Positions 54,140 to 61,905 of a stretch of 64,000 nucleotides of DNA are shown here, one piece after another. Source of the stretch: Pseudomonas synxantha (lineage in GTDB: Bacteria > Pseudomonadota > Gammaproteobacteria > Pseudomonadales > Pseudomonadaceae); NCBI RefSeq assembly GCF_900105675.1, contig NZ_LT629786.1:5084001-5148000 (forward strand), read 5' to 3'. Position 1 is the stretch's first letter, and each line of letters begins with the position of its first letter. Below the pieces are notes generated by a model, which worked only from the letters and a program-made list of their open reading frames with translations, was not told the DNA's origin and made no database searches. A program made the translations under genes and the position numbers.

Positions 54140-54522
54140 TTAGCCAGTATGCGGCAGCAACTGGTCGACTTCACTCACCAGCTGCGTCGGCAGGCGCGTG
54201 GGAACATCCTTCTGATACGCGTACGGATCATGTCCATTCAGTAGAGAAACTGGATCAAAAGCATAAGCGCAGCCGCCCGTTTACCGCTGCGCAACGAACC
54301 TACAAAGAGCCAGTTCTTGCGCCCAAGTGCCAACGGCCGAATTTGGTCCGCCGCCCAATTATTATCAACAAGTACGGCTCCACCGTCGAGGTAGCGCAAC
54401 AGAGCTGCCCTGCGTTTCAGGCTGTAGTCCAGCACTCTGCTGAAAGCCGAACCTTCGGCCACGAGATAGCGCTGGATGATCATCCAGGCATGCAGTGTAC
54501 TCATCACCGGCGCGGACACCAT
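54140..54522 (-). pseudogene. IS66-family transposase, C-terminal remnant with frameshift
   Basis: The minus strand encodes the end of an IS66 TnpC: LHAWM, then DYSLKRRAALLRYLDGGAVLVDNN, then IRPLALGRKNWLFVGS. After LLIQFLY the frame stops. The rest (NGHDPYAYQKDVPTRLPTQ to LLPHTG) continues in another frame, so one frameshift is present. The N-terminal three quarters and the accessory genes are gone. Beyond its stop, GCGTCCGGCCA near 54107-54117 resembles an IS66 terminal inverted repeat. It marks an old insertion between two island modules. Confidence 0.85.
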
Positions 54523-54828
54523 GCCCTTAATGCTGGAGTTCGAAAGGTGTGTTCCCGGTACGCTTTCGATAATTTTAGGTTACGCTTCGCACCATACTGC
54601 ACCAAAGAAAAAACCGAATTAGCCGGCTTGTTTCTGAAGAACAAGGCAGAGCGCTACATGACTCTGTAGGTGACCGCAGGCTGGTGAGACCAACACCACG
54701 AAATGGTGAGATTATGGGGGGATGGCGAACAGTTTAACTAAGCTGCTACCCGCAAAACTGTCACAGCAGTCTCCTGTGCGTACAAAATTCTGCATGCCCT
54801 CGAGATTGTAGGTGGATAAATACAACAA
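54523..54828. other. Intergenic region after the IS66 remnant, no gene seen
   Basis: These 306 bases have many stops in all frames. They may include scrambled ends of the IS remnant. The last 40 bases (TTGTAGGTGGATAAATACAACAA) are AT-rich and carry the likely ribosome-binding site AGGTGGA of the helicase gene. I see no convincing promoter or repeat. Confidence 0.4.
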
Positions 54829-57654
54829 ATGAATTCGAATAATTTTTATCCTCTAAAAGCTCGCTGGCCCCAGCTGTATCAGCATGCATCGTTTGCCGAA
54901 TTCTACGTGTTTTCAGATCCGCACACGGCGGCCATCAAGATGCGCTGCTTCGCTGAAGTCCTGGTTGGCATTCTCTACAGAGAGCTGAGACTTCCGAGCG
55001 AACCGACAGATGGTTTTTTTGAAAAGCTCAAATTGCCGGATTTCCGGGAGGTTGTCGGCGACACCGTCCTCCAAAAGCTCCACGCCCTTCGGATGCTCGG
55101 CAACAAAGCCGCCCACGGCAACTCGATGGGTGCCGATATTTCCCTTCTACTGATTGAGGAGGCATACCTTATCGGTCAGTGGTTTTACAAGACCTACAGC
55201 GGGGAATGTCTCGACGAGTATCCGCCCTACACTGCTCCGACTAAACCCTCTGAGCATCTCGCAGAGGTGAGCAAGGCAGGAGAAAACCTTGCTAAACAGT
55301 TGGCAGCTGCAAAGGATGAGTTGAGCCTATTGGAGGCTGCGGAGAAAGCCGCCCAAGCCGAAATAGCAACCCTAAACCAGACGCTTGACGAGGCTAAACT
55401 CCGAGATTTCAAAAACTCGGCCGCGCGGGTCACCGAAACAATCGATTTCAAATCCGCGCGCACGCGCAGGCTGATAAGCACTAACGACGCCTTCGCCGGG
55501 TATTCACTGACTGACGGACAGGCGGAGCTGATTAACCGGCTGGAACGATTCCTCAACGGCAATGAGGAAAGCGTGTTCCTCCTCAAAGGCTACGCGGGCA
55601 CCGGCAAAACCTTCGTCACCAAGGGCCTGACCGAGTATTTTCGCGCGATAGGCCGAAACTACGTTCTTGCCGCGCCGACCGGCAAGGCGTCAAAAGTAAT
55701 CGCCAGCAAGACAAAGTCACCCGCTTACACGATTCACAAGACCATTTACTCGTTCGACGACATTTCTGAGTACCGCGACGCCGGGATGGACGGAACCGAG
55801 ACGTTCAAGTTCTACGCTCAAGTGGCGGTGAACAGCCTTTCAGCTGATACGGTCTACATAGTGGACGAGGCGTCCATGATTGCGGATATCTACCAAGAGG
55901 CGGAATTTTTTCGTTTCGGGACGGGATACCTGCTTGCCGACTTCCTCAAGTTCGTGAACCTAGACCACAACGATCACAGCAAAAAGGTGATTTTCATCGG
56001 TGACGACGCGCAGTTGCCACCGGTGGGCATGAGCTTCTCGCCTGCTCTGGACGCGGATTACCTATTGCGCAAGCATCACACACGCTCGACCGGGTACGAA
56101 CTGTCGGAGGTGGTTCGGCAAAAATCGGAAAGCGGCGTAATCGCAAACGCAATACCGATTCGAAAGTCTTTGCAAGCCAAGGTTTTCAATCAACTGGTGA
56201 TCGATTTCGACCATCCCGACGTCCAGAAGGTGGAACACCAGGATCTGATGTTGCGCTATCTCGAGTCCTGCGGCGGCAAGATTAACGGGGAATCCATAGT
56301 CATCGCGCACTCAAACTCCGATGTTGGGGACTACAACCGCCAAATCCGAGAGCATTTTTTCCCAGGCTGTCCAGAGGTTATGCCCGGGGACAAGGTCATG
56401 GCCGTCTCGAACAGCGACGCCTGCGGGATATTCATCTCGAACGGTGATTTCGGCTTGATCCGGCAGGTAATTTCCTCCCCGGAGAAACGAACCATTACGC
56501 TTAAAAGGAAAGTCCCTGACTCGGGGAAACTCGAGGAAACACCGGTTCTGCTGACGTTTCGTGATGTAGTGGTAGGCTTCAAAGATCTGGAAGGCGTTGC
56601 TCGTTTTTTCCAGATAAAAATCCTGGAGGATCTGCTCTACAGCAAGGAGCCTGGCCTCTCGTCCGATCAGAACAAGGCACTCTATCTGGATTTCTGCATT
56701 CGCAACGAAGGCATTAAGAGGAACAGCGCCGAGTTCAAGCACAAACTGAAAACCGATCCGTATTTCAACGCGCTGAGGCTCAAGTTCGGCTACGCAATCA
56801 CCTGTCACAAAGCCCAAGGCAGCGAATGGAATCATGTGTTTGTGAAATCCAAGAGCCACCAAAGCCAGCTGACAGCCGACTATTTCCGCTGGTTCTACAC
56901 CGCAATCACGCGCACGGCAAAAAACCTTTATTTGCTCGACCCGCCGAACCTGCAACCGTGGAGCCGCATTGAAATCGTTTCGAATCCTGCTTTGGACTTT
57001 CTTCAATTCCCGAATCCGCTGAAGGATATTCTTGCCATGCCCGCCAGCCCACAGCAGACGTCTGTGGCCCTTGCTCTGCAGAACTCCGACACATTTGGCA
57101 TTCCCCCGACGGCGTCGTTTCTGCTTTCTCTGCTGGCCGAGGTCTGCAAGCTGATCGACGGCCAGGGCATCGCCATTGAGGAGGTGTTTCACAATCAATA
57201 CCAAGAGGTTTACCACTTCAAGCGCGAAGCAGAGTTTGCTCGGATAGACATCGCCTACAACAGCAGGAACAAGGTTACCAGCGTCGCTGCCCCCCGCCTT
57301 ACGGACCTGGGCGCCAAGTTGGCAGCTCTACTCGCTCCGCTCAAAGGCAAGCCACTGTTTGCGGGCACAGACTCCCCGATTATCGAGATGCGCTTCGCCA
57401 AGCCATTCCTGAACGATTTCCACGAGAGGGTTCTCAGCCTTTGCGGTGAGAGCGGCATTGCCGTTCAGAAGGTTGTAGAGCAGCAATGGTCCCAGCGATA
57501 CAGCTTTGCCAAAGATGGCGCGGTCGCCGTTTACGATGTCTGGTACAGCGCGAAAGATCAATTCACGAAGTGCCAGCCACTGATCAGCGCCTGCTCGCCG
57601 GGCTCGTTGGTCGGTGACGTCGGCTTACTTCTTACAAAAGGAATGCAGGGGTGA
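54829..57654 (+). CDS. DUF4145-SF1 (RecD-like) helicase fusion
   Basis: A 941-residue protein. The N-terminal part (about 1-140) resembles DUF4145/HEPN-like helical domains (FAEVLVGILYREL, then KLHALRMLGNKAAHGN). A coiled coil follows (about 145-205). The SF1B helicase has Walker A GYAGTGKT at 254-261, DEAS near 346, GDDAQLPPVG near 391, and the C-terminal HKAQGSEW near 660 with YTAITRTAKNLYLL. About 200 further residues are unassigned. Its stop overlaps the next start by four bases. Its function may be nucleic-acid unwinding in defence. I do not recognise a named system. Confidence 0.75.
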   Translation: MNSNNFYPLKARWPQLYQHASFAEFYVFSDPHTAAIKMRCFAEVLVGILYRELRLPSEPTDGFFEKLKLPDFREVVGDTVLQKLHALRMLGNKAAHGNSMGADISLLLIEEAYLIGQWFYKTYSGECLDEYPPYTAPTKPSEHLAEVSKAGENLAKQLAAAKDELSLLEAAEKAAQAEIATLNQTLDEAKLRDFKNSAARVTETIDFKSARTRRLISTNDAFAGYSLTDGQAELINRLERFLNGNEESVFLLKGYAGTGKTFVTKGLTEYFRAIGRNYVLAAPTGKASKVIASKTKSPAYTIHKTIYSFDDISEYRDAGMDGTETFKFYAQVAVNSLSADTVYIVDEASMIADIYQEAEFFRFGTGYLLADFLKFVNLDHNDHSKKVIFIGDDAQLPPVGMSFSPALDADYLLRKHHTRSTGYELSEVVRQKSESGVIANAIPIRKSLQAKVFNQLVIDFDHPDVQKVEHQDLMLRYLESCGGKINGESIVIAHSNSDVGDYNRQIREHFFPGCPEVMPGDKVMAVSNSDACGIFISNGDFGLIRQVISSPEKRTITLKRKVPDSGKLEETPVLLTFRDVVVGFKDLEGVARFFQIKILEDLLYSKEPGLSSDQNKALYLDFCIRNEGIKRNSAEFKHKLKTDPYFNALRLKFGYAITCHKAQGSEWNHVFVKSKSHQSQLTADYFRWFYTAITRTAKNLYLLDPPNLQPWSRIEIVSNPALDFLQFPNPLKDILAMPASPQQTSVALALQNSDTFGIPPTASFLLSLLAEVCKLIDGQGIAIEEVFHNQYQEVYHFKREAEFARIDIAYNSRNKVTSVAAPRLTDLGAKLAALLAPLKGKPLFAGTDSPIIEMRFAKPFLNDFHERVLSLCGESGIAVQKVVEQQWSQRYSFAKDGAVAVYDVWYSAKDQFTKCQPLISACSPGSLVGDVGLLLTKGMQG

Positions 57655-59546
57655 TTACAAACAAGGAGGTTTTCGCCAAACGCAAGGAAGGTGCGATCGA
57701 TGAGGCATATCGGATGGCACTGGAACTGATGGGGGCACCGCAAGTAGATGACTGGGACCGGAAAGCATTCTGCTGGACCCTGATCGACCTCATCAAGCGG
57801 GACGCCAAAAGCGGGAACCAAGAGAACCTGCCCCACTACCGCAATCAACTGGAAGGCAGCAAAGTCGACCTCTCAGACGACGTGCTCGCCAAGGGGATTC
57901 GTAATGCCCTGGCGCTGTGCAATTCCCACGGGCAGCAGATCAGCCAGGCGAAAGCCCTCAGCAAGGATGGCCAGCATGCGCAAGCAGCTGTCGTTTATCG
58001 CACGGTGTGGGCCGACGGCGCCGCCGACAAGGAAACCCAGACTGGCCTTGGATGGGCGTTGTTCAAGCACTCCAAGGAGTTGATGGCTGCCGACAGCGTT
58101 AACCTCGGAGCCATCAAGCGCAACCTGCACGACTATCTCAAGCTGGATGTTGAAAAGCCTTCGCTGCTGCACGCATGCGTACTTCAACTTGCCGCGAAAC
58201 TCGCAGGGCAGGACAAATTGAGCATGCTTGGTTTTTCGCGCCTGTGGAAACTAGAATATCTGCGCTCGGAGGATTTCGAGCGCTATCGAGCGGAGGACGG
58301 CAAGGAATACCCGTCCTTGGCGGAGAAGGTCATCCAGCAGGCAGGTAAGGAGGCCAGCGCCTCAACCAACGCCGAAGACCAGAATTACATGCTTCCCCAT
58401 ATCAACGCGGCAATCGAGCGATTTCCCGACAACATCTGGCTGAAACTCGATAAAGCGAAGGTGCTCTTGTCCTTGGGCGCGCATGACGAGGCCTTAGCCT
58501 TCGGGCTCCAAGTCGCTAAGGCCAAGGCAAACGACTACTGGGCTTGGGGGTTACTGGGGGACATCGTTTCTCGCACCGACCAGCAAGCGGCGCTCGGCTG
58601 TTACTGCAAGGCACTGTCCTGCCCCGCCGATGAAAAATTCACGGGAAAAATCAGGCTCAAAGTCGCTCAACGAATGTTGGAATGCAATGACTTGTCTGCC
58701 GCCAAGCGCGAAATCGAGACGGTTATCGCCTCCAAGGAGAATGAGGGCCACAAAATTCCCGAAACCGCGGCTCAACTCGCTTCTCAGCCATGGTTTGCCG
58801 AATCGCAGGCCAGCGCTTCAAACCGCGCCTTCTATCAGACTCATGCGGCAGCTGCCGAAACTCTGCTATTCAGCAACTTGCCTTGGCAAGATGCCAACAT
58901 TGGCGAAAAATTTACGGTTCCAGGCAAAGAGGACAAGCCGAAGCGGAGGTTATTCCTGAAAACCTCCTCTATCCCGACAGAGGTGAGCATTTCCGAATCC
59001 AAGGTTGGACGCAAGAAGCTGGCTCCGGGCAATGCGGTCAGGATCAAGGGCGAGTTTGACGACAATCAGAGGTTCAGGATTTTCGTGCTGGAAGACAGGC
59101 CATCCGAAACGCTTTGGGATGTTTTTCCGGAAAAAACAGGTGTGATCGACCACATCAACAAGGACAAGCACGTCCTCCACTTCATCGTCGACCGCGAGAT
59201 AGAGGGTGTAATCCCTCTTTCCGAACTGTCCGGTTCTTTCGTTGAAGGGGACTCGATAGGTCTAAGGCTATCCCGATACACGTCAAAAAAAGGCCAGGGG
59301 TTCCGTGTGCATCAGGCTTGGTCGACCGACAAACAGCCAGATGCACATGTCAAAAAGGCATTCTGTGAGGAGGTCCGCGTATCCAATGGCATGGGCTTCA
59401 CGGAAACCGACATCTTCGTTGCGCCCCCGCTTGTGACAGAGCACGGAGTCGAGGATGGCCGGAAAATATCTGGCACTGCTGTGCTGAGCTACAACAAGAA
59501 GCGGGCTTGCTGGGGGTGGAAAGCCGTTTCGATTGACGCAGAATGA
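57651..59546 (+). CDS. TPR-like protein with C-terminal OB/S1-like domains
   Basis: A 631-residue protein. The first 390 residues are helical repeats of TPR type (QISQAKALSKDGQHAQAAVVYRTVW and later LLGDIVSRTDQQAALGCYCKAL). The C-terminal 180 residues look like two small beta-barrels. One has GVIDHINKDKHVLHFIVDREI near 497-517, similar to S1 or cold-shock folds. The GTG start overlaps the helicase stop, so the two are translationally coupled and likely interact. There is no catalytic motif. It may be a scaffold or nucleic-acid sensor for the helicase, which is an inference. Confidence 0.65.
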   Translation: MITNKEVFAKRKEGAIDEAYRMALELMGAPQVDDWDRKAFCWTLIDLIKRDAKSGNQENLPHYRNQLEGSKVDLSDDVLAKGIRNALALCNSHGQQISQAKALSKDGQHAQAAVVYRTVWADGAADKETQTGLGWALFKHSKELMAADSVNLGAIKRNLHDYLKLDVEKPSLLHACVLQLAAKLAGQDKLSMLGFSRLWKLEYLRSEDFERYRAEDGKEYPSLAEKVIQQAGKEASASTNAEDQNYMLPHINAAIERFPDNIWLKLDKAKVLLSLGAHDEALAFGLQVAKAKANDYWAWGLLGDIVSRTDQQAALGCYCKALSCPADEKFTGKIRLKVAQRMLECNDLSAAKREIETVIASKENEGHKIPETAAQLASQPWFAESQASASNRAFYQTHAAAAETLLFSNLPWQDANIGEKFTVPGKEDKPKRRLFLKTSSIPTEVSISESKVGRKKLAPGNAVRIKGEFDDNQRFRIFVLEDRPSETLWDVFPEKTGVIDHINKDKHVLHFIVDREIEGVIPLSELSGSFVEGDSIGLRLSRYTSKKGQGFRVHQAWSTDKQPDAHVKKAFCEEVRVSNGMGFTETDIFVAPPLVTEHGVEDGRKISGTAVLSYNKKRACWGWKAVSIDAE

Positions 59547-59660
59547 CTAGTGCCGTTGCTGCGGCGCCTCAGGAGGCTGTTGGTCGTGTTGTGGAATGCG
59601 GGGTTGGAGTGAGGCGTCTACCAGCGCCTCAGATTTGGCATAGAGAGAAAGGAAGTAGAT

Positions 59661-60281
59661 TTGAAATCGACTCCGATTCAACGGATCTTGGCTCAGGGTC
59701 ACTTTGATGGGCTGTGTCTGATTTATTCTCTGTTCAATGCGTACAAAGCACTGAGAAGCCCTAGCGAAAAAGCTTCAGATTTTGCGTACAGGAGCTCAAA
59801 TTTTTGGAGGCGGGTGATTAGTAACACGCCATCCCTTCACAATTTCGTACTGGGCGAAGGTAGTGACTTCGGGAAGCTCAGGAACGCGACAGACGCCAAG
59901 GTCAAGCAAGCGTTTATCGCTACCTGCTTCGAGGTGATGACCGATGGATCTGCTGTGTCCTCGGTGGTTACTCCCTCCAACATTGAGTCTCTGGCAACGA
60001 TGAATTTCACTGACTCGGTGGCGATTCTCTGTGTGAAGGAGAAGGCTGAATTCGAAGAGGGTGGGATGGGGGATCATTGGGTAGCGATTGTTGGACGTGA
60101 AGATGACACCGCGGTTTACCTTGTGGCTTGCTCGTACACGAACCATGCCTATGGACTCAATGAGCGAAAGGATGCCAAGACGGGTCGATACTATAATACG
60201 ACCATCGAAGTGGACCGCATCGCCACATCCACTTCTTACCCCGACAACATCAACGTTATCCAGCTCGTTTCAAGCTCATAA
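59661..60281 (+). CDS. Second papain-like cysteine peptidase candidate
   Basis: A 206-residue protein starting at TTG 59661 with GAAAGGAAG upstream. Gln12 and Cys19 (LAQGHFDGLCLIYSLFNA) have the same seven-residue spacing as in the peptidase of the dynamin operon, and His139 lies in GDHWVAIVGRE. The expected Asp after the next strand is not obvious (VACSYTNHAYG), so the triad may be altered or use Asn. There is no signal peptide. It follows the TPR protein by 114 bases and might belong to the helicase module. Overall similarity to known families is not recognised. Confidence 0.55.
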   Translation: MKSTPIQRILAQGHFDGLCLIYSLFNAYKALRSPSEKASDFAYRSSNFWRRVISNTPSLHNFVLGEGSDFGKLRNATDAKVKQAFIATCFEVMTDGSAVSSVVTPSNIESLATMNFTDSVAILCVKEKAEFEEGGMGDHWVAIVGREDDTAVYLVACSYTNHAYGLNERKDAKTGRYYNTTIEVDRIATSTSYPDNINVIQLVSSS

Positions 60282-60364
60282 AAATCCCTCGGTGATACTA
60301 GAGCTGATGCGGTGCAGGCGTGGTTGGCGCGCTTTTGACGATTTTTCAGTTCAAGGAAGTTGAA

Positions 60365-61366
60365 ATGTCTTACCAATTTTACGGCAGAAATATTCCCAAA
60401 AGCATTTCATGCATCAACGTCGAACCATTTTTGGATAAATTATCCGAAATCACCGAAAATTTTACCGCTATACCTGAACAGTTTTTTAAAATTTGGAACG
60501 CGATATGGTGGATTGACGTTACAAGTGGCTTTCCCGAATTTAAAGAGAAACTGGCTGAATATGCATTATTGTGCCAGTTACCGCCTGACCTAGAGCAATA
60601 TCTAGATTACGACGTTTCTGAGCTTACTATTACCCAACGCTTTCATGTGTTAGTGACGTTGCTAGAAAGTGAAAATGTGGCGGAAACCTTTGAGAAATAT
60701 ACTGAGCCTGAAAGCTTTAAGTGGTATATGGCTAGCTTTAATCTCCACAGAAACGGTGATTTATCCGAAGATGTGCTGGAGCGCATGTCAAAAGGTTTTA
60801 GGGATTTTTGTTATGAAATAGGTCACTTCCAGACGGCGCTTCAGTCGATAGTCCCGAAACGGGATTCAATTATTCAGGTCTTTTCTACTCAAAATATCCG
60901 GTACGCAACGGGTGAGCTGAATTTCGATAAAATACTGAAGGTTATGAAATCCCAGTTTGGTGAGCCTCATAAAGGATACATCGCATACAAGGGTGTCATT
61001 ATTGGGCGCTTGCTGAGCCAATCTTCCAAGGTTGTGGTGAAACCAAGCTCGACTGCAGTGGGATTGAGCCTTGAAAAAGCCGTGTTTGAGCTTTATCGGG
61101 TCATCGGTTATGCCGTGTCTGAAACGAGCGCAACGGGTGATTTTGGCATAGACATTCTTGCTCAATCGAATACCGAAAAAATCGGAATCCAATGCAAGAA
61201 CTACGCTGGAACGGTAGGTGTGGAAGCCGTAATGCAGGCGCACTCAGGTGGGCACTACTACGGTTGCACCCGTTTTATCGTCTATAGCGCTAGTGGATTC
61301 ACCCCAGCAGCTCTGGAAATGGCGACCAAACTCAAGGTCGAGCTTCTGATTTACAAAGGTGCTTGA
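60365..61366 (+). CDS. Mrr-like PD-(D/E)xK restriction endonuclease
   Basis: A 333-residue protein. The C-terminal 100 residues carry a Mrr-type nuclease core: GDFGIDIL near 258 and IQCKNY near 275, the D...QxK arrangement, followed by GCTRFIVYSASGFTPAAL. The N-terminal 220 residues are helical and probably recognise DNA or a partner. ATG 60365 has AAGGAAG upstream. The gene is visibly richer in A/T than its neighbours, which suggests separate recent transfer. A type IV (modified-DNA-directed) enzyme is a reasonable guess because no methylase is present. Confidence 0.75.
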   Translation: MSYQFYGRNIPKSISCINVEPFLDKLSEITENFTAIPEQFFKIWNAIWWIDVTSGFPEFKEKLAEYALLCQLPPDLEQYLDYDVSELTITQRFHVLVTLLESENVAETFEKYTEPESFKWYMASFNLHRNGDLSEDVLERMSKGFRDFCYEIGHFQTALQSIVPKRDSIIQVFSTQNIRYATGELNFDKILKVMKSQFGEPHKGYIAYKGVIIGRLLSQSSKVVVKPSSTAVGLSLEKAVFELYRVIGYAVSETSATGDFGIDILAQSNTEKIGIQCKNYAGTVGVEAVMQAHSGGHYYGCTRFIVYSASGFTPAALEMATKLKVELLIYKGA

Positions 61367-61483
61367 TGCGAAAATATATCCGTGCTGGACTGCGCGACAG
61401 TCCAGAATGGGAGATCTTAAAGGCTTGATTTTGCGTTTGGGGTCAGCGTGATGACCTCTCTCGGTCTCATTAGTCAAGTCGAA

Positions 61484-61533
61484 TGCAAACGGGTGGTCTC
61501 TGGCAGTGCAAATGGGTGGTCAAGTCTGTGCAA
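61484..61533 (+). repeat. Short tandem repeat, 22-23 bp period
   Basis: TGCAAACGGGTGGTC (61484-61498) and TGCAAATGGGTGGTC (61507-61521) differ by one base. A third partial unit starts TGCAA at 61529. Spaced repeats like this are typical of IS21-family ends, so it may be an insertion-sequence scar. Confidence 0.5.
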
Positions 61534-61676
61534 TTACGCAGATTCCAGCCCCAAGTCTGTCGGTAGGTCCCGGAATTCCTGAGCGGCCCTTTTTCCCATC
61601 GAACTTATTTCGCGTCCCGTCCTACCGTACACAGTCGGTATGTTGTCCAGCTTACGGAAAAGGCCGTCCAGTGTAG

Positions 61677-61844
61677 GGTCACCGCTCCTTGAGCTGCCTG
61701 CAACGCGCCGAGCAGGCCGAGGTGGTCGACGGGCGATTCGTATTTCTGTGGATCGCCTTCAATGCTGCCTATGCCACCGACATCGATGAGACCCAACGAT
61801 TGGCAGCCGAGTACCGCCATTTACCAACACTAAGTTATCGCTAA
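61677..61844 (+). pseudogene. Fragment of a HEPN-like gene
   Basis: An open stretch without a start codon encodes CLQRAEQAEVVDGRFVFLWIAFNAAYATDI and ends at TAA 61842. The phrase RFVFLWIAFNAAYA is typical of a family of HEPN-like helical proteins. A stop at 61674 and the missing body show that it is a truncated relic. The remaining 61367-61905 bases contain only the tandem repeat at 61484 and no intact gene. Confidence 0.55.
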
Positions 61845-61905
61845 ATGCCGTTGCGCAAATTCGCGCTCTTCGTAATCGGTAATTCAGAAACGCTTCAGAA
61901 CACTC

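Noticed and set aside
54005..54669. Small plus-strand open frames across the IS66 remnant
   Set aside because: They are antisense to the transposase fragment, whose similarity is on the minus strand.
61605..61820. 71-codon minus-strand frame
   Set aside because: The opposite strand carries the HEPN-like relic. The minus product resembles nothing and lacks a ribosome-binding site.
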